NCBI GenBank assembly: GCA_035079385.1
Contig: JAVHKY010000063.1
Location: 1,116,001 to 1,180,000 of the forward strand
Length of the DNA stretch: 64,000 bases
Direction: 5' to 3'
Source: Aspidiotus rigidus
Taxonomy: Eukaryota; Arthropoda; Insecta; Hemiptera; Diaspididae
Part shown: piece by piece, positions 33,290 to 45,629 of the stretch
How positions within the stretch are numbered: position 1 is the stretch's first letter
Layout of the letters: each line of letters starts with the position of its first letter
Notes under the pieces: model-generated
What the model was told of the DNA's origin: nothing
Database searches by the model: none
What the model saw: the letters and a program-made list of their open reading frames with translations, nothing else
Made by a program: the position numbers and the translations under genes

Positions 33290-36040
33290 AATGCGCTCAC
33301 TCTAATATTATATTTATTTATATTTTATTTTTTTCAAATTATGAAGTTCGTTTTTTCTTTCTCGAGAAAGGAGCATTTTGTCCTATTAACTTCAAAATGT
33401 GAGCAGAGTATATTGATACCTTTGATAAGAATCAACCCTAAAAATCTAATTTTGCAGCCTATGTTCTAGCGTCAGGACATTCACTTTGTAAATCTGAGAG
33501 TGTCTCTTTCTTAATAAGGAGAGTGGTGCGAGAAAACGCATCGCATTGGAAACGGTAGAAATTATTAAAGCTATTCACAGGTTATCGCCTACCTATTGTA
33601 TATGAAATACTCCCATCTTTTAACCTCGCTGATGCTTTTTATAGTAAGTTGCACGAATTAAACAATGATGAATGCGATGAGTATTAACCGTCTTTTTTCG
33701 TGTATTATTTTTTGTTTGTTTGTTTTGTTTGTATTCTAATCTTATTTTCGCTCCACGTGTCAGTATCTGTTTGTACTCACCTGTCGATGGTCGATTGACC
33801 GAAAACGCTCGTATTTTAATTAATTAAACGGTCAGTTAAATTTTTCCATATAGGGCAATTTATTTTTTCATTGGTATTATAAATCACCAAATGTTGGAAA
33901 ATTTTTCGCTAACCAAAATCTTCTTATCCTCAGAAGTTGAGAATGGTTTCGAAACTCCTTTCTTAGAGCATCGAAAGAAGAGAAAATTGCACGACAATGT
34001 TAGATCCAAGTAATGAAACTATTCAATCGTGGTATACAATATATTAGAAAAATAAAAATTCGCAAGCGATCACGCATCGTTAGCCTATATTTTTTTTATT
34101 CACTTACCTACGAAATCCAAGTCATATACATGGAAGTATCAACGTTTAAGGTGAGCAACGAATACACAGGACATAAAATTTTAAAAGACAATTGGTCTGA
34201 AGGAGAACACTAGGTAGGTGTTCAAAAACATCATACGAATACAATTTTGTTTTCTCTGTGCGCGGAGAGCTCCTATAGTTTCCTATTAGTTTAATTGGCG
34301 TTGCCCGTCAATATAAAACTTTTTGGTGTAAAAATGATTCTAATAAAATTGTATGCGCACATGATTTGATACGCGCTATTTAAAATCGAGATTTTTCTAT
34401 TCGCTGATGCGGAATTCAATATTCTATCTCTGACGGTAAGTAGGAACTAGAGACGGTATACCCTTGAGACTGAAGTCGAGTACGGTAAAATACGCAAAAT
34501 ACGTGAAATGTTAGTTATACGTAGTTAAAGTATATTGGTGTCAAAACTTCTATACTGTTTTAGTCTTGGTGAGTTCTTTATAAGACCATTAATCAACATC
34601 ATCCAATGATTATTTTTCATAACTGACTTAGTTTACTTATAATAAAGCAAGCATCTTAGTTATACCCGCTCAAATGGTTGAAGAAGAAAGAGGGAAGCTA
34701 GATGGAAGAAGTTGCGAGCCGTCAGTAAGAATTGTTTTCTTCGCTCCAGTGTGTACACGTCACATAATTGAATAGTGAAGTTAGGTACCTTTTTTCTCAT
34801 TTTCGAAAATTCTTTCATTATTATTTGTCTCGTGTTTGAAAATTTTTTTGACAGGTGATTGACAAATGTAGCTTTAGAAGAATGTTACATTCATCAGTGC
34901 ATTTTATACCTATTGAGCCCTGAATCTACCTATCTATGATATTCGTACTCTATGCACTATAATATTTATGGTTCACATAAGCCTGTAATAAAATTCTTCT
35001 TAGAACTTTGGTTGAATTTTCCTCTATAATTTCAAAACATCAAAAATTTGACTAATAGTTGAAAAGATTTTCTTGAAGAAAAATTGCTGCTTTCCAGCAA
35101 TGCAATTCTAAACGCTGTATTATTATTACTCATACTTTTATCATCACCATCATTTTCGTGTACGTTTTATTGAATACGTATGATTGGTATTTGTGCGCGG
35201 AATATCAAACGTCAATATAAATGTAATGTTAACAAAAGAATAATTTAGTTCATGGTTTGAATTCAATATCGAATTACTTTCGGTATAAATTATTTAATAG
35301 CGAATAAAAAAGAATAGCTTTAATTTTATGAATAACTAAAATCATTTACAGAATCGGTATCGTTCCCGCATTCGTTTAGAAAAAAGAGAAAATGGAAAAC
35401 GGAAGGGGAATAAAAAAATATAAAGGAGGAGAGAAAGAATGTGACAATGATGATGATAATATAACAGTGTACGAACAGAATGTAATAGAACCAAATGATC
35501 AGAGATAGAATGGAAAACGAAATGAAAGTACAGAAATTAAAAAAAAAAATGAAAACTGAATAAATAAACAAAATTTGAGACAAAAATCGTCGTGATACTT
35601 TTACGAGTATAAGCTTATTCATTACATACTATTCATTGACTGAAAGGTAACATAATGCCTGTGACTTCAATATGCTATGAAGTATAATTTTCCACGTTAT
35701 GAGTAAGATTTATAACTACGTAAGAAATAAAAAGTTCCTAATTTCTTCTCTAAATTCCAAACGAATATCAGTGTTAATTTGCTACTGATATAGAAATGAA
35801 AAAAAAAAAAAATGGTACAGCCTCATTGTTGATTTAGCCGCATTGCAAAAATCCTAACCTATTTACAAACTACCTTTTATTTTTGTAAGAAAACGTCGCA
35901 CTTTTAATAAGCCTGAAAAATTTCAGTCTCTTTCTCATGAAACCGCCATCATTCATAGCTTTATTGTCAATAAGCTGTATATTACGCTAACTAACTAAGT
36001 CACTTCTCAACTCATTCGCTCCACCTCCCTCCATTGTATT
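33290..36040. other. AT-rich intergenic sequence, nothing recognised
   Basis: About 2.7 kb. The 98-codon minus-strand frame at 35326-35622 is low-complexity (poly-F/I/S from an A-rich tract). No repeat pair noticed. Confidence 0.4.
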
Positions 36041-36044
36041 TTTT

Positions 36045-36380
36045 ATAGCCTATAGTATGAGCCTAGTATGGTTGAAAAACTGACGGGTTTACTTGCTCGA
36101 ATCCGCGTCCCTTCCTTTTTTTTAGCTCAATGTACGATAGTATATTAGATTGTACCAGTATTTCTTAGCCTAGTATAAGCATACTATACGCCAGAATATT
36201 GTCTGTTAGGCTGAATAGTATAGCCTAGAACACTATAGTATTATATTCTACCAGTATTTCTCAGCCTAGTATGAGCCTAATTCATTTATCAACTATATTA
36301 TGTTGGACAGCGTTTACTCTCCCTTTTGTTACATCGTTTACGTATGTTGGGTTATGCTTTTAGCCTAGTATACAGCACAA
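36045..36380. repeat. tagcctagtat-rich degenerate repeat
   Basis: The word tagcctagtat or agcctagtat occurs repeatedly (about 36060, 36166, 36270, 36361), with ccagtatttct.agcc twice (36157, 36251). It is compositionally akin to the ctagcttagtatactag stretches at 12.3 and 40.9 kb. No coding content. Confidence 0.5.
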
Positions 36381-36399
36381 ATGATCATACGGTATTGAC

Positions 36400-37458
36400 T
36401 TGAACACGGAGGTGCGGGACAAATGAATTAGAGAGATAAATTCTACCCTCAACCCAATCACTACAGTAAAAGCGCACGTAATTAACGCGGGAGATGCTCA
36501 CACAGCAAACTTCGAGGTCAAGCTCTACTTCCTAACCCTCACGTCAAAAAATGAAAAAGAAAAGATAAATATTTTGATGAAATGGTTGAGTTTTTACTAC
36601 ACAGTGCAGCGGCTGCTGCCGCCAGAAAAACTATTCGTGGTCTATCAGTAAATCTTTAAGATTGAAAAAAAATTGTTTTCGTTTACGGTCGTGGATTTCC
36701 CGCGGTGAGATAAGGGGAATATATCCTTCTTCCCTTCAAATTGTATTCCCAGGTCTGCGCCTGGTTGAACACCTTAATTGGAAGATTTTTGGTACTAAGA
36801 ATGGTCTTCAGTGTAACTCAGTTTATGCACCTGAGTGTCCCGAGTTCCAGTGAAATAATCCTAATGTAGTTGCGATCATTTTTTTGATATTGACGTATTG
36901 TATATGTAGTAAAAGTAAGTACACAATTCTCTCGTCATTATCTTCACAGCGATTTGACTAGAGAGAAGTCGAGAAAAAGAGAGGAAGAAGAAAAACACGA
37001 GACGAAAAAATTAGAGAAATTAAGAAATGATGATGACTTAGCAAAATTGTGTACAGCGTGCAACTCGTTTTCTGGCGCACCCCTCTTTTGATGGAGATAG
37101 GCGTCCAAGGTTACCGCTGCGCTGTACGCAAATTAGATGATGTCAAACAATCATCGCGAAACGTTTCATTCATTGCCAATTAATCGCATTGTAGTGTGCA
37201 ATATTGATACCATAATTCAACTCGCAAAACTAAAAACTATTATACATCCCATTGTTACTTTCCTCGTGCAGCAGGAATTGAATAAAAGTTCACCGAAATT
37301 ATATAATGCAAAATAAAGATACCCCAATCAAAACCAGACAATTCGTCGCGAATGTCCCCATATTCTCTTATTTCCTGCTGTAATACCTTCCTCTTCTTAT
37401 TTTTCTTCTTTTATAAATAACGCGAATAACAATGTAAAAATATTATTCGACAATTTGT

Positions 37459-37491
<33 letters not shown>

Positions 37492-39660
37492 GAAAAAGTA
37501 GTATGTAATAAAGAAAAAAGGGAAGAAGCCGAAATGAGAGAGAGCGAGGCGAGGGTAAGTAAACAGGTCCAATATTTACAAACTCGTTTACATTTGATTA
37601 AAGTCGAATAACGCTATCTATAAAATGTGTACACGCTGTGTACCAAATCGAATTACGACCCATGAACAGTACGACATTTCTGTTGTGACAATTATGCCCG
37701 GTTACACTTCATTTTGCTGGCGACTATCTCCGGGCGTAGAGAATTGTAACAACGATACATCGGGCAATCACGTTCAGTACACTGCTGCTACAGTCCAGCA
37801 CAGTACACAAAAGGTTATTCGCTCACATACATAATATCATGGTAGGTATTGTGTATTGTTGCTGTTGCTGCTGTTGCTATCCAGTCTTAGAGTCGTCGTT
37901 CATAGTGTCTTTTCAGCTCTAGATGATAGACCGGCGCGGCGTAGGGTAGGTATTCTGTAGTCTAATGTATACTCGTTACCTATTCCTCAACACCACGCTA
38001 GTATTTAGACCCTGCCCAGATTATGGTTATGCAAATCTATTCTCACTTGCTTATCAAGCGATGAAAGACGCTTCTCATAACCAATAACAAATGCTGGAAG
38101 GATACATTCGCACTCGAGCGGTATTGCTTCAGTATAATGTGTTACAATTTACGTGCGCGCGCTTATACGCTCAGCGTGACTTGGAAAATTTCAATCACTC
38201 GGGCAAATGTCTTTGTAAGGTAGAGAATTTCCGAAATTTGGGTGCGTCCCTTCAGGCAGTTCGCCTAACGTACAGTTTATTAGGTTATTAAATCGTATGA
38301 TAGACTAAGAAGAGAGGATGGTAGGGAGAGACCCACATGATTCACTTACTTTTGGAGACTAACAATGTACTCGCGCGTATCATCTTACAAATAAGAAGAA
38401 GAAAAATACCTCACATCGGTAAAAGGAAAGGCTTCAAATAAATGCACGAATTTTACGTTGACCAAAAACAAAATTATGATGTCTCACCCACTGAAAAAAT
38501 CAAAAGTCGGGCGCAGAATTTGTAACGGGTTTAATCATTACCGCATGTCTTCTACTCGTAAGTAGTTCCAGTTTTTTTTTGCCGAGTACCTATAACAAAT
38601 TTTCTATTACCTTATTTTCAGGTATATTTTAATCTGTATGTGAGGTCTACTCGTAAGCCCCGTATACTGTTAATTTCATTTTAGATCATTCTCTTCTGAT
38701 ATTAACTATGTTATGATAGGGCTATTGAAAGCCATTTATTCTTCTGTGAAAATTGCGCCCATCTTGCCTGAATTTATATCTGATGATTAATCTACTTAAA
38801 AAATATTCGACACAAATCAACGTTTGGCGCATGACTTGATGACTAAGTGATTTATTTTTTGCATTAAATTAAAGGGATTTCCACTTTTTCTTCTTCTTAT
38901 TTCATAGTGAAAACTTTGTTAAACTACGTAAGTGTCGAATTAGTGCGTCTTTGGCACTCACGGTTCGTGGTGACTGCGCTTGTAAGCATCAGAATACGTT
39001 CAAACTATCACAAGTCATGCCAAGAGGAGTGCAAATGTTGCAAACTGATTTCTAATTAAGCTAGTCACTTGAAATATTTTGAATAGTGGAAAAAAAAAAG
39101 GTTAGCTAATGACATTCAAAATACTTCCAGAGTCTTATTAGGTACTTTCACAACATAAATTTTCATTTATGTAATACAAGTAAGTTGATATATGGTGTAT
39201 ATTGTCTATCAAAAATTATCGTATAGGTATTCTAGATTTTCGTAATTCTAGGCCTAATTTTACGAATTATTTTTCATGAATGAACAAAATCAAAATTGAA
39301 TAGGCCTACCGGTAACTGAAATTTTTAAAAAATTCAAGTATTTTGAAGAAACTATAAATAATAACTTATTCGATGCATATGAATAAATCAAATCATGTAG
39401 AAATAAGTTGGTTTTTAAACAATAATGATTAATTATACTAATTTACATTATTTCCCAATCCCTTTACATCTGTAGAGACCGGATTCATTGGCGCTACAGG
39501 ATAAGAAATTTCGCAAAAACATCTAAAGAATTCGGCATTAAAAAAAGTCCATATTTTTTTTACGTAGTCTTCTGAAAATAAAAATTTCAAAACAAAATTG
39601 CAGTGTTGTGTAGTGGAATATCGTTTGAAAGTTATAGACGTACATACAGATACAGTATAA
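36400..39660. other. AT-rich intergenic sequence with a (GAA)n tract
   Basis: No recognised gene in about 3.2 kb. A (GAA)n run with a leading A9 lies at 37462-37494. A short gttgctgttgctgctgttgc stretch lies at 37857-37880. Frames of 63-69 codons are not recognised. Confidence 0.4.
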
Positions 39661-39668
39661 TATATAGG

Positions 39669-40010
39669 TACTAGCGATTGGCAGCGCGCCTGACCGCCAG
39701 CTGTATGTTGAGTAGATGTCTGTGTTTTGTAAATGTTTGGACTTTGACAGTAAGAGCTAACTTGACAGGTAAATGCTGTATTTCAGCAAAAAACCGACTA
39801 ATTCATCAATATTTTACCAGTCGCAATGATTAAAGAAATGGATGGACAGTAGGTAAAAAGACTACCATACTCCTGAAGCATTACATCAGTCTGTATAGAG
39901 GCATGAGACGCACTCAGTCGTTTCCTCTATGAGAAACCGAATGTAATTTTCACAATTCTTCCTCGAACCCAGTACTTGTTCCGAGGTAGTTTCAAACTCT
40001 CATGACGATA
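39669..40010. repeat. First copy of a 340-bp direct repeat
   Basis: Starts tactagcgattggcagcg and includes gaccgccagctgta, gatggacagtaggtaaaaag, gcattacatcagtctgt and cagtcgtttcctctatgag. It matches 41062-41390 in the same orientation at roughly 85 percent by eye. Non-coding. Confidence 0.8.
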
Positions 40011-40335
40011 ACAGATAACTCGCAGCTTATTTCGTCAACTACTCGGGATATTGCCTTCATTAACTGTTTAATCGAGGCCAGCAATGAACCTGTTTTGTGG
40101 GGGTTTCTTTGTTTATACTTTTTCTAAATAAAGATTAAACTTTGTTTCTCACTAACTTGGGAGTTTGAACTCGAAAGTCCATATTTCTCCAAGTCTATCC
40201 ACCCCCTCCTATCTATCAGATACAGCTCAATATTAGAAATTTTTCCAAATCCCACTCCTATCTCCTATAGCTCCGGGGTGAAACTCAATATTTGAAAATT
40301 GGATTCATTGCAAAGGAAACTACAACATAAAAATA

Positions 40336-40580
40336 TGTAAAACTTGAATAGTAGTCTCTATAGATTCATCCAGAGCAATCGGTTTAAATGCTCTCTCTGT
40401 GTGAACACAATGACGTTGAATACACATCAGTCAAAATACCAATATTTCCCAAATTTCCTCCTGTAAATCTGTAATTAGACTCATTCGAAAGGAAATTACA
40501 GAAACTACAATTTTTGTTCTCTTCAATTTTTCACAAAAATGAGTAAAATTCGAGTTAGTATTACAATAATTGAATTTTTA
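40336..40580. repeat. First copy of a 245-bp direct repeat
   Basis: Contains gattcatccagagcaatcgg, tttaaatgctctctct, ggaaattaca and gttctcttcaatttttca. It matches 41491-41734 in the same order and orientation, so the two repeat modules (340 bp and 245 bp) are duplicated as a pair. Confidence 0.8.
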
Positions 40581-40806
40581 GAACTCGTGTTTAAGCATTT
40601 GGAACCACGTGTACAGTGAGAAGCAGTTTTACAACGTCCAAATTCTTCGTTTTTTCCTTTTTGACATGTTACATGTCTTTTCTCTCGCCGGACCCCGATT
40701 TTGAAACTCGCGAGTACACCCCCCCCCCCCTCGTCAAGAGAGACCGTGTGTCCGTGCAAATCTCTACCTCGTGGGTGATTCAGAAATTTCCGAGAACACT
40801 TAGCGT

Positions 40807-40945
40807 GCTTCATACTAGACTAGCTTTATACTAGCTCTAAACTAGACTTATTTTCTCTGAGCCCTACCCTAATTTTGAAATTTGCGTGCGTGTGCTGGCG
40901 TGCGTGCAATACTGGCTTAGTACGAGCTTAGTATACTAGGCAGTA
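40807..40945. repeat. Third copy of the 12.2-12.5 kb dispersed repeat
   Basis: gcttcatactagactagctt, then tctgagccctaccctaattt, then GTGC-rich sequence, then gagcttagtatactagg, in the same order as 12251-12505. Confidence 0.75.
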
Positions 40946-41061
40946 TACTAGCTGAGCTATACTATATACTAGCTTATTCTGAATAGACTTATACTAGACG
41001 AAGAAGGGGGCGAACGAGCGAATACTAGCTTAGTGTACTAGGCCTCATTCCTAATATACAG

Positions 41062-41390
41062 TACTAGCGGTTGGCAGCGGACCGCCAGCTGTGTGTTGAG
41101 TAGATATCAGTGTTTTGTAAATATTTCGATTTTAACGGTAAGAGCTGAGTTGACAGGTAAGGGCTGTATTGCAGCAAAAAACGGACTAATTTATGAACCG
41201 TCGCAATGATTAAGGAAATAGATGGACAGTAGGTAAAAAGCCTGCCATATCCCCGAAGCATTACATCAGTCTGTGTAGAGGCATGAGACGAACTCAGTCG
41301 TTTCCTATATGAGAAACCGGATGTAATTTTCTTAATTCTTTCTCGAACCCAGTACCTTTTCTTAGGTAGTTTCAAACTCTGACGACGATA
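41062..41390. repeat. Second copy of the 340-bp direct repeat
   Basis: Partner of 39669-40010. It is followed after about 100 bp by the second 245-bp module, versus about 325 bp in the first copy, so the spacer differs. Confidence 0.8.
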
Positions 41391-41490
41391 TTTACCTAAT
41401 GTATAACAGTTACTCGTCACAAAAGAAGAGCAAATTTTCAAGAAATTATTTTACATAAACGTCTCCTTTCAAAATCGAAAATTGGATACG

Positions 41491-41734
41491 TAAAACTCGA
41501 ATAGTCTCTGTAGATTCATCCAGAGCAACCGGTTTAAATGCTCTCTCTCTCTCTCTGTAAACACAATGATCTTAAATACGCATCAGTCAAAATACCAATA
41601 GTTCCAAAATTTCCTCCTAAAAATCTGGAATTGGGCTCATTCGAAAGGAAATTAAAGGGGCAACAATTTTTGTTCTCTTCAATTTTTCATAAAAATGAGT
41701 AAAACTCGAGTTATCACCATAACTTAATTTTTAT
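41491..41734. repeat. Second copy of the 245-bp direct repeat
   Basis: Partner of 40336-40580. It carries an expanded (CT)n run (41541-41556) where the first copy has a shorter one. Confidence 0.8.
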
Positions 41735-41869
41735 AACTGCGCCGCTCAACGCGTTTGAACGGTAACAATGTTGGAACAACGCGTTCGATGGCAAGCTACA
41801 CCACCACGTTTTTTTATATTGAAAAAAGTCATTGTTTTCGCCCTTTTTTGAAATTACTCAGCACCTCCC

Positions 41870-42640
41870 CGTCAAATTTTTATTTTTATGAGTCTATGTG
41901 CTGCTCTGGGATGAGGACAATATATCCTGAAAGTTTGAAAGCGATCGGCCCAGTAGTTCTCGAGTTATAAACGGACAGGAGGACGGACGGACAAACTTTC
42001 TGCTTTATATATTAGATACAAGTTGACTAATGAAATATAAAGACATGTAACATGATCTTCATTTATTTGGCTACGCCAGAAAATTTTTTTTTTTCGCTCA
42101 TCACTCCATTCAGAAGGAGTCAGAACGTTGAAATTTATCTAAAACTTTACCCGAATAAAAATGAGACTTCCAAAAAATACTCCACGTCAATAGCTAAAAG
42201 CGTTCAAATAACAGGCATACAAACATATCATCGTCGTCGCAGTCGCGTTTCTACAGACAAACATTCACTCCAAGATTTCCGTACTTCCGGTAACGTTAAG
42301 AAAATAAAAAGAACTCTAACGTGCTGCAATTTAGAAGGTAGCTCCAAACTCCAGTTCTCAAGAATACAGGATGTGAAGGTAAGAGAGAAATACAGCAGAC
42401 AGTTGCGTGTAGGTACCCTTCTTTGGTGAATCAAAATTGCGTCACAGACGCTTACAGCGAGGGCACACAATTTTTAATAAGAACTTTTTTTCTATGGGAG
42501 CTAAAATTTTTATTTATGGCTTAAAATTTCTCCTGGAATAATACGAATATGTGGCGAAGATTTCAAGTCGATAGGTACAGCGGTTCTCAAGTTATAAAAG
42601 GACAGGCAAACATTCTACTTTATATAATATTACAAGATAT
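41870..42640. repeat. Two diverged copies of an end-type repeat
   Basis: 41880-42010 (atgaggacaatatatcctga, gttctcgagttataaacgga, cagg, ctgctttatatatta) and 42500-42635 (gttctcaagttataaaagga, caggcaaac, ctactttatataat) share order and spacing. Between them lies tatttatttggctacgcc (42060), also found at 33247. Probably the 3' parts of an unidentified non-autonomous element. Confidence 0.5.
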
Positions 42641-43000
42641 CCAGAAAAGTTCCATTATCATGATAACTCAAGTTCTATTCATTTTTATAAAAATTTAAGG
42701 ATTAAATTTTTTATTTCTTTTTAATTTTCATAAAAATGAATGGAATTTAGTTCTCACTTATGATAAGGGCACTTTTGGAACTGCGAAAAACTAAACATTT
42801 GAACGCGTGTTAAAGAAGAAGAAGAAGAAGAAGAATAAGAAGAAACAAGTACCTTGCGGGTGAGGTCTTAACAGGGTAGGCGTATAAAAGAAGGTGTTTG
42901 CATTTGATAGGAGAACTATTACATGATATAAAGAATTTTTATTTCTATAAGGATACAAACATTTGGTGTTTTGCATTACTGACTTTTTTTTTTTTTTACT
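42640..43000. other. AT-rich spacer with a (GAA)n run
   Basis: The (GAA)n run is at 42814-42835. A short inverted pair surrounds catttttataaaaattt / aattttcataaaaatg at 42698-42742. No gene. Confidence 0.4.
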
Positions 43001-44130
43001 ATTTGCTTAACTGTTAACAATAGCAAATAACATTTCATTTTCGCAACTTGCCAAGCATTATTATATTTTATTCACTCTGGCGCCTCATACCTCCTAATAC
43101 TATATTACCCCAGCAGGAATGGAAGAAAGCAATATCTATACAAGCGTCTTGGTGACTCAAGTTGTAGCAAGAGCCACCATGAACCATGAATTAATCGCTT
43201 GCACCCCTTACATGGGCCGTAATTCACAAAAATTAAATGACATGAAAATCTTCTTCTTCTGCATTGCTACTACAATAATCAAAGATTTTTTTTTTCAAAT
43301 ATCCTACAAACAAATTCACATTTAGCACTTCAATAACTCTCAATTTCATGGAAATTGAACCAATAGGCCTAACCAAAGAGAATATTTGGACCCTTTTTAG
43401 CCAAACCCAACCAAGTGACATGATAACACTCTGAAGAAATGTTCATTCACTATAAGCGGAGATTCTCCTTTTCCCCAGATCGTTATCATGTCGCTTGGTT
43501 GGGTTTGGCTAAAAAGAGTCCATTTGTGAACAAATAAAGGTACAAAAGAGTAGCCTACATACGGTATAGGCCTACATACATATGAATTTGAACAAATGTC
43601 AGAATTGTAATCTGGACTCTCTGAAACGTCGAGAAAACATGCCCCACACCAAAAATTCCGAGAGTAATCATTTTCATAAAAATAAAATCATTCATCAACA
43701 ACAGTAAATGACTTTGTTTTTGGATACAAGTTCATTTTCAAAACTTGCAAAATATCATTTTTTATTCACTTTCGTTCCCCTTTCTGAAAAAGAAACACTT
43801 CGTGAGACACAGTAAGGAGATTTGATAGCAAACATTCGCTTTTTTGCAAGCTAGGTAACCAACTAGTATTCAACTCACCGCACAAAAACTATTAATTCGA
43901 TTTTTAAAAGAAATTAGCCTATAAGGAAATTCATGTTTACAACTTTAATAACTCTGAATTTCATAGAAATCAACTTCATAGCTACGCAGAACATCCGTAC
44001 ACAAACTAAAAGTACAAAAAAGTACGTGCGCGTACATATTTATAAATCTGAACGAACATTGAAATCGTGATGTAGATCCTGTAAAACGCCTAGAAAATAA
44101 TACTTCATACGAAAAATTCCTTTGCGCGGA
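43000..44130. repeat. Diverged direct duplication, two units of about 400-690 bp
   Basis: Matching blocks in the same order: ttttattcactctggcgcc / tttttattcactttcgttcc (43068; 43760), ttcaataactctcaatttca / tttaataactctgaatttca (43327; 43944), gtacaaaagagta / gtacaaaaaagta (43540; 44011), and caaaaattcc / gaaaaattcc (43652; 44111). The first unit is longer because it contains the hairpin at 43387-43522. Confidence 0.55.
43387..43522. mobile_element. Hairpin MITE with 41-bp arms
   Basis: Arms 43387-43427 and 43482-43522 pair with two mismatches over 41 bp (key words ttagccaaacccaaccaag and cttggttgggtttggctaa); the loop is 54 nt. The second unit of the surrounding duplication lacks it, which looks like an unoccupied site. 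No target duplication was defined. Confidence 0.75.
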
Positions 44131-44249
44131 AGACTGCAATACCGGTACCTCCTAAGAGACGGTAAGAAGATAAACAATTGAGATACAATATTTCTTTCCT
44201 TCCGATATATGCGCCTCATATGTACGATTGTAGTCCTTTATACAAAATT

Positions 44250-45625
44250 TATTGCGGCACTTGATCTTCTCCGAAAAAACCTGAACAGATACTTAGGACA
44301 TCCTGAAAATATCCCAACGTTCTTCACAGAGGGAATTACGTACCTACTGCCAAAAAAGGGAGACACCAGGAATCCAGTAGACTACAGGCCCATAGCCTGC
44401 CTACCTACTGCCTATAAAATTTTTACATCTTGTATAGCTCAGAAGATCCAACTACATTGCACATTAAACAATTTGATTGCTGAAGAGCAAAAAGGGTCCA
44501 AAAAGAATACATATGGATGTAAAGAGCAGTTATAGTAATAGATCAACTCATCCTTGGACAAGCCCAAAAAACTAGAAGAAGATTAAGCACGGCGTACATA
44601 GATTACCAGAAGGCATTTGACTCCGTGCCACATACCTGGTTGATAGAATGCCTACGACTGCACAAAATACAACCTAAGATGATAATGTGCCTGCAAATTG
44701 TAATGAAGAAATGGTCAACAATTATCCGCCTTCAGAATGGAAAAGGAGTCATAGAAACAGAACCAATTCAAATACGTCGAGGAATCTTCCGAGGTGATGC
44801 ACTTAGTTCGTTATGGTTTTGTTTGGCACTCAATCCGTTATCATACCTCCTCAATGAAACACCTGTTGGATTCAATATCCGTGACAACAAGCGAACAATG
44901 TACAATATATCTCATCTCATGTATATGAATGACATAAAGCTATATGCCCCATCCAGGTCAAAGCTGCTCCAGTCAATGCAAATTGAGCAGAATTTCTCAA
45001 GAGATATAAAAATGTCATTTGGATTAGATAAATGTCGGATACTGGACATAAACATAAGCAACGATTTAGACTCACAGAGACCAGAAGAACAGACGGATGG
45101 GCAAACGACAGAAATCCAAGATATGGAACCACATGAGATGTATCGATACCTTGGGACAGAACAAAACCAACGGACAGAACATAGCATTATGAAAAAAGAG
45201 CTGAGAGGAAAATTTCTACATAGAGTGGAGTTGATAATGAAGAGTGGATTGAATGCGGGAAACATCACCAAGGCCATAAATATATAAGCAGTTCCAGTGT
45301 TGACGTATTCCTTTGGAGTTGTAGGGTGGAACACCACAGAGCTGGAAGATCTAGGAAGACATATCAGAGTCAGAATGGCGAATAACAGGTGTTTGCACCC
45401 CAAAGATAGAAAGATTAACACTACCAAGGAAGGAAGGTGGACGTGGGATCCTGAACCTGAAATGGACCCGAGATAAGCAGATACTCAACATTTGGGAATA
45501 TTTTCAAAAGAAGAAATCGACTTCTGAGCTACACCAAGCAGTAATCAAGGCGGACAAGGGAATAACGGTAGCACAACTGCAGAAGAGGACTGAATTAAAG
45601 CCAAGACAGGAAAGTGAAACAGAAC
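44250..45625 (+). pseudogene. R4/Dong-type LINE fragment, reverse transcriptase core
   Basis: In shifting frames: GITYLLPKKGDTRNPVDYRP and YKIFTSCIAQKI (44209-44535 frame), then TAYIDYQKAFDSVPHTW (about 44595-44645), IRRGIFRGDALSSLWFCLAL, and YMNDIKLYAPS (about 44920-44950), then QNQRTEHS, and after 45290 a further frame with VPVLTYSFGVVGWN and HPKDRK. It matches the 24-27 kb element block for block. The catalytic YMDD box reads YMND, so the polymerase would be dead even without the frameshifts. Both the N-terminal region and the zinc finger/endonuclease end are missing. Confidence 0.85.
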
Positions 45626-45629
45626 TCAT

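Noticed and set aside
35326..35622. 98-codon minus-strand hydrophobic frame
   Set aside because: Low-complexity Phe/Ile/Ser translation of an A-rich strand.
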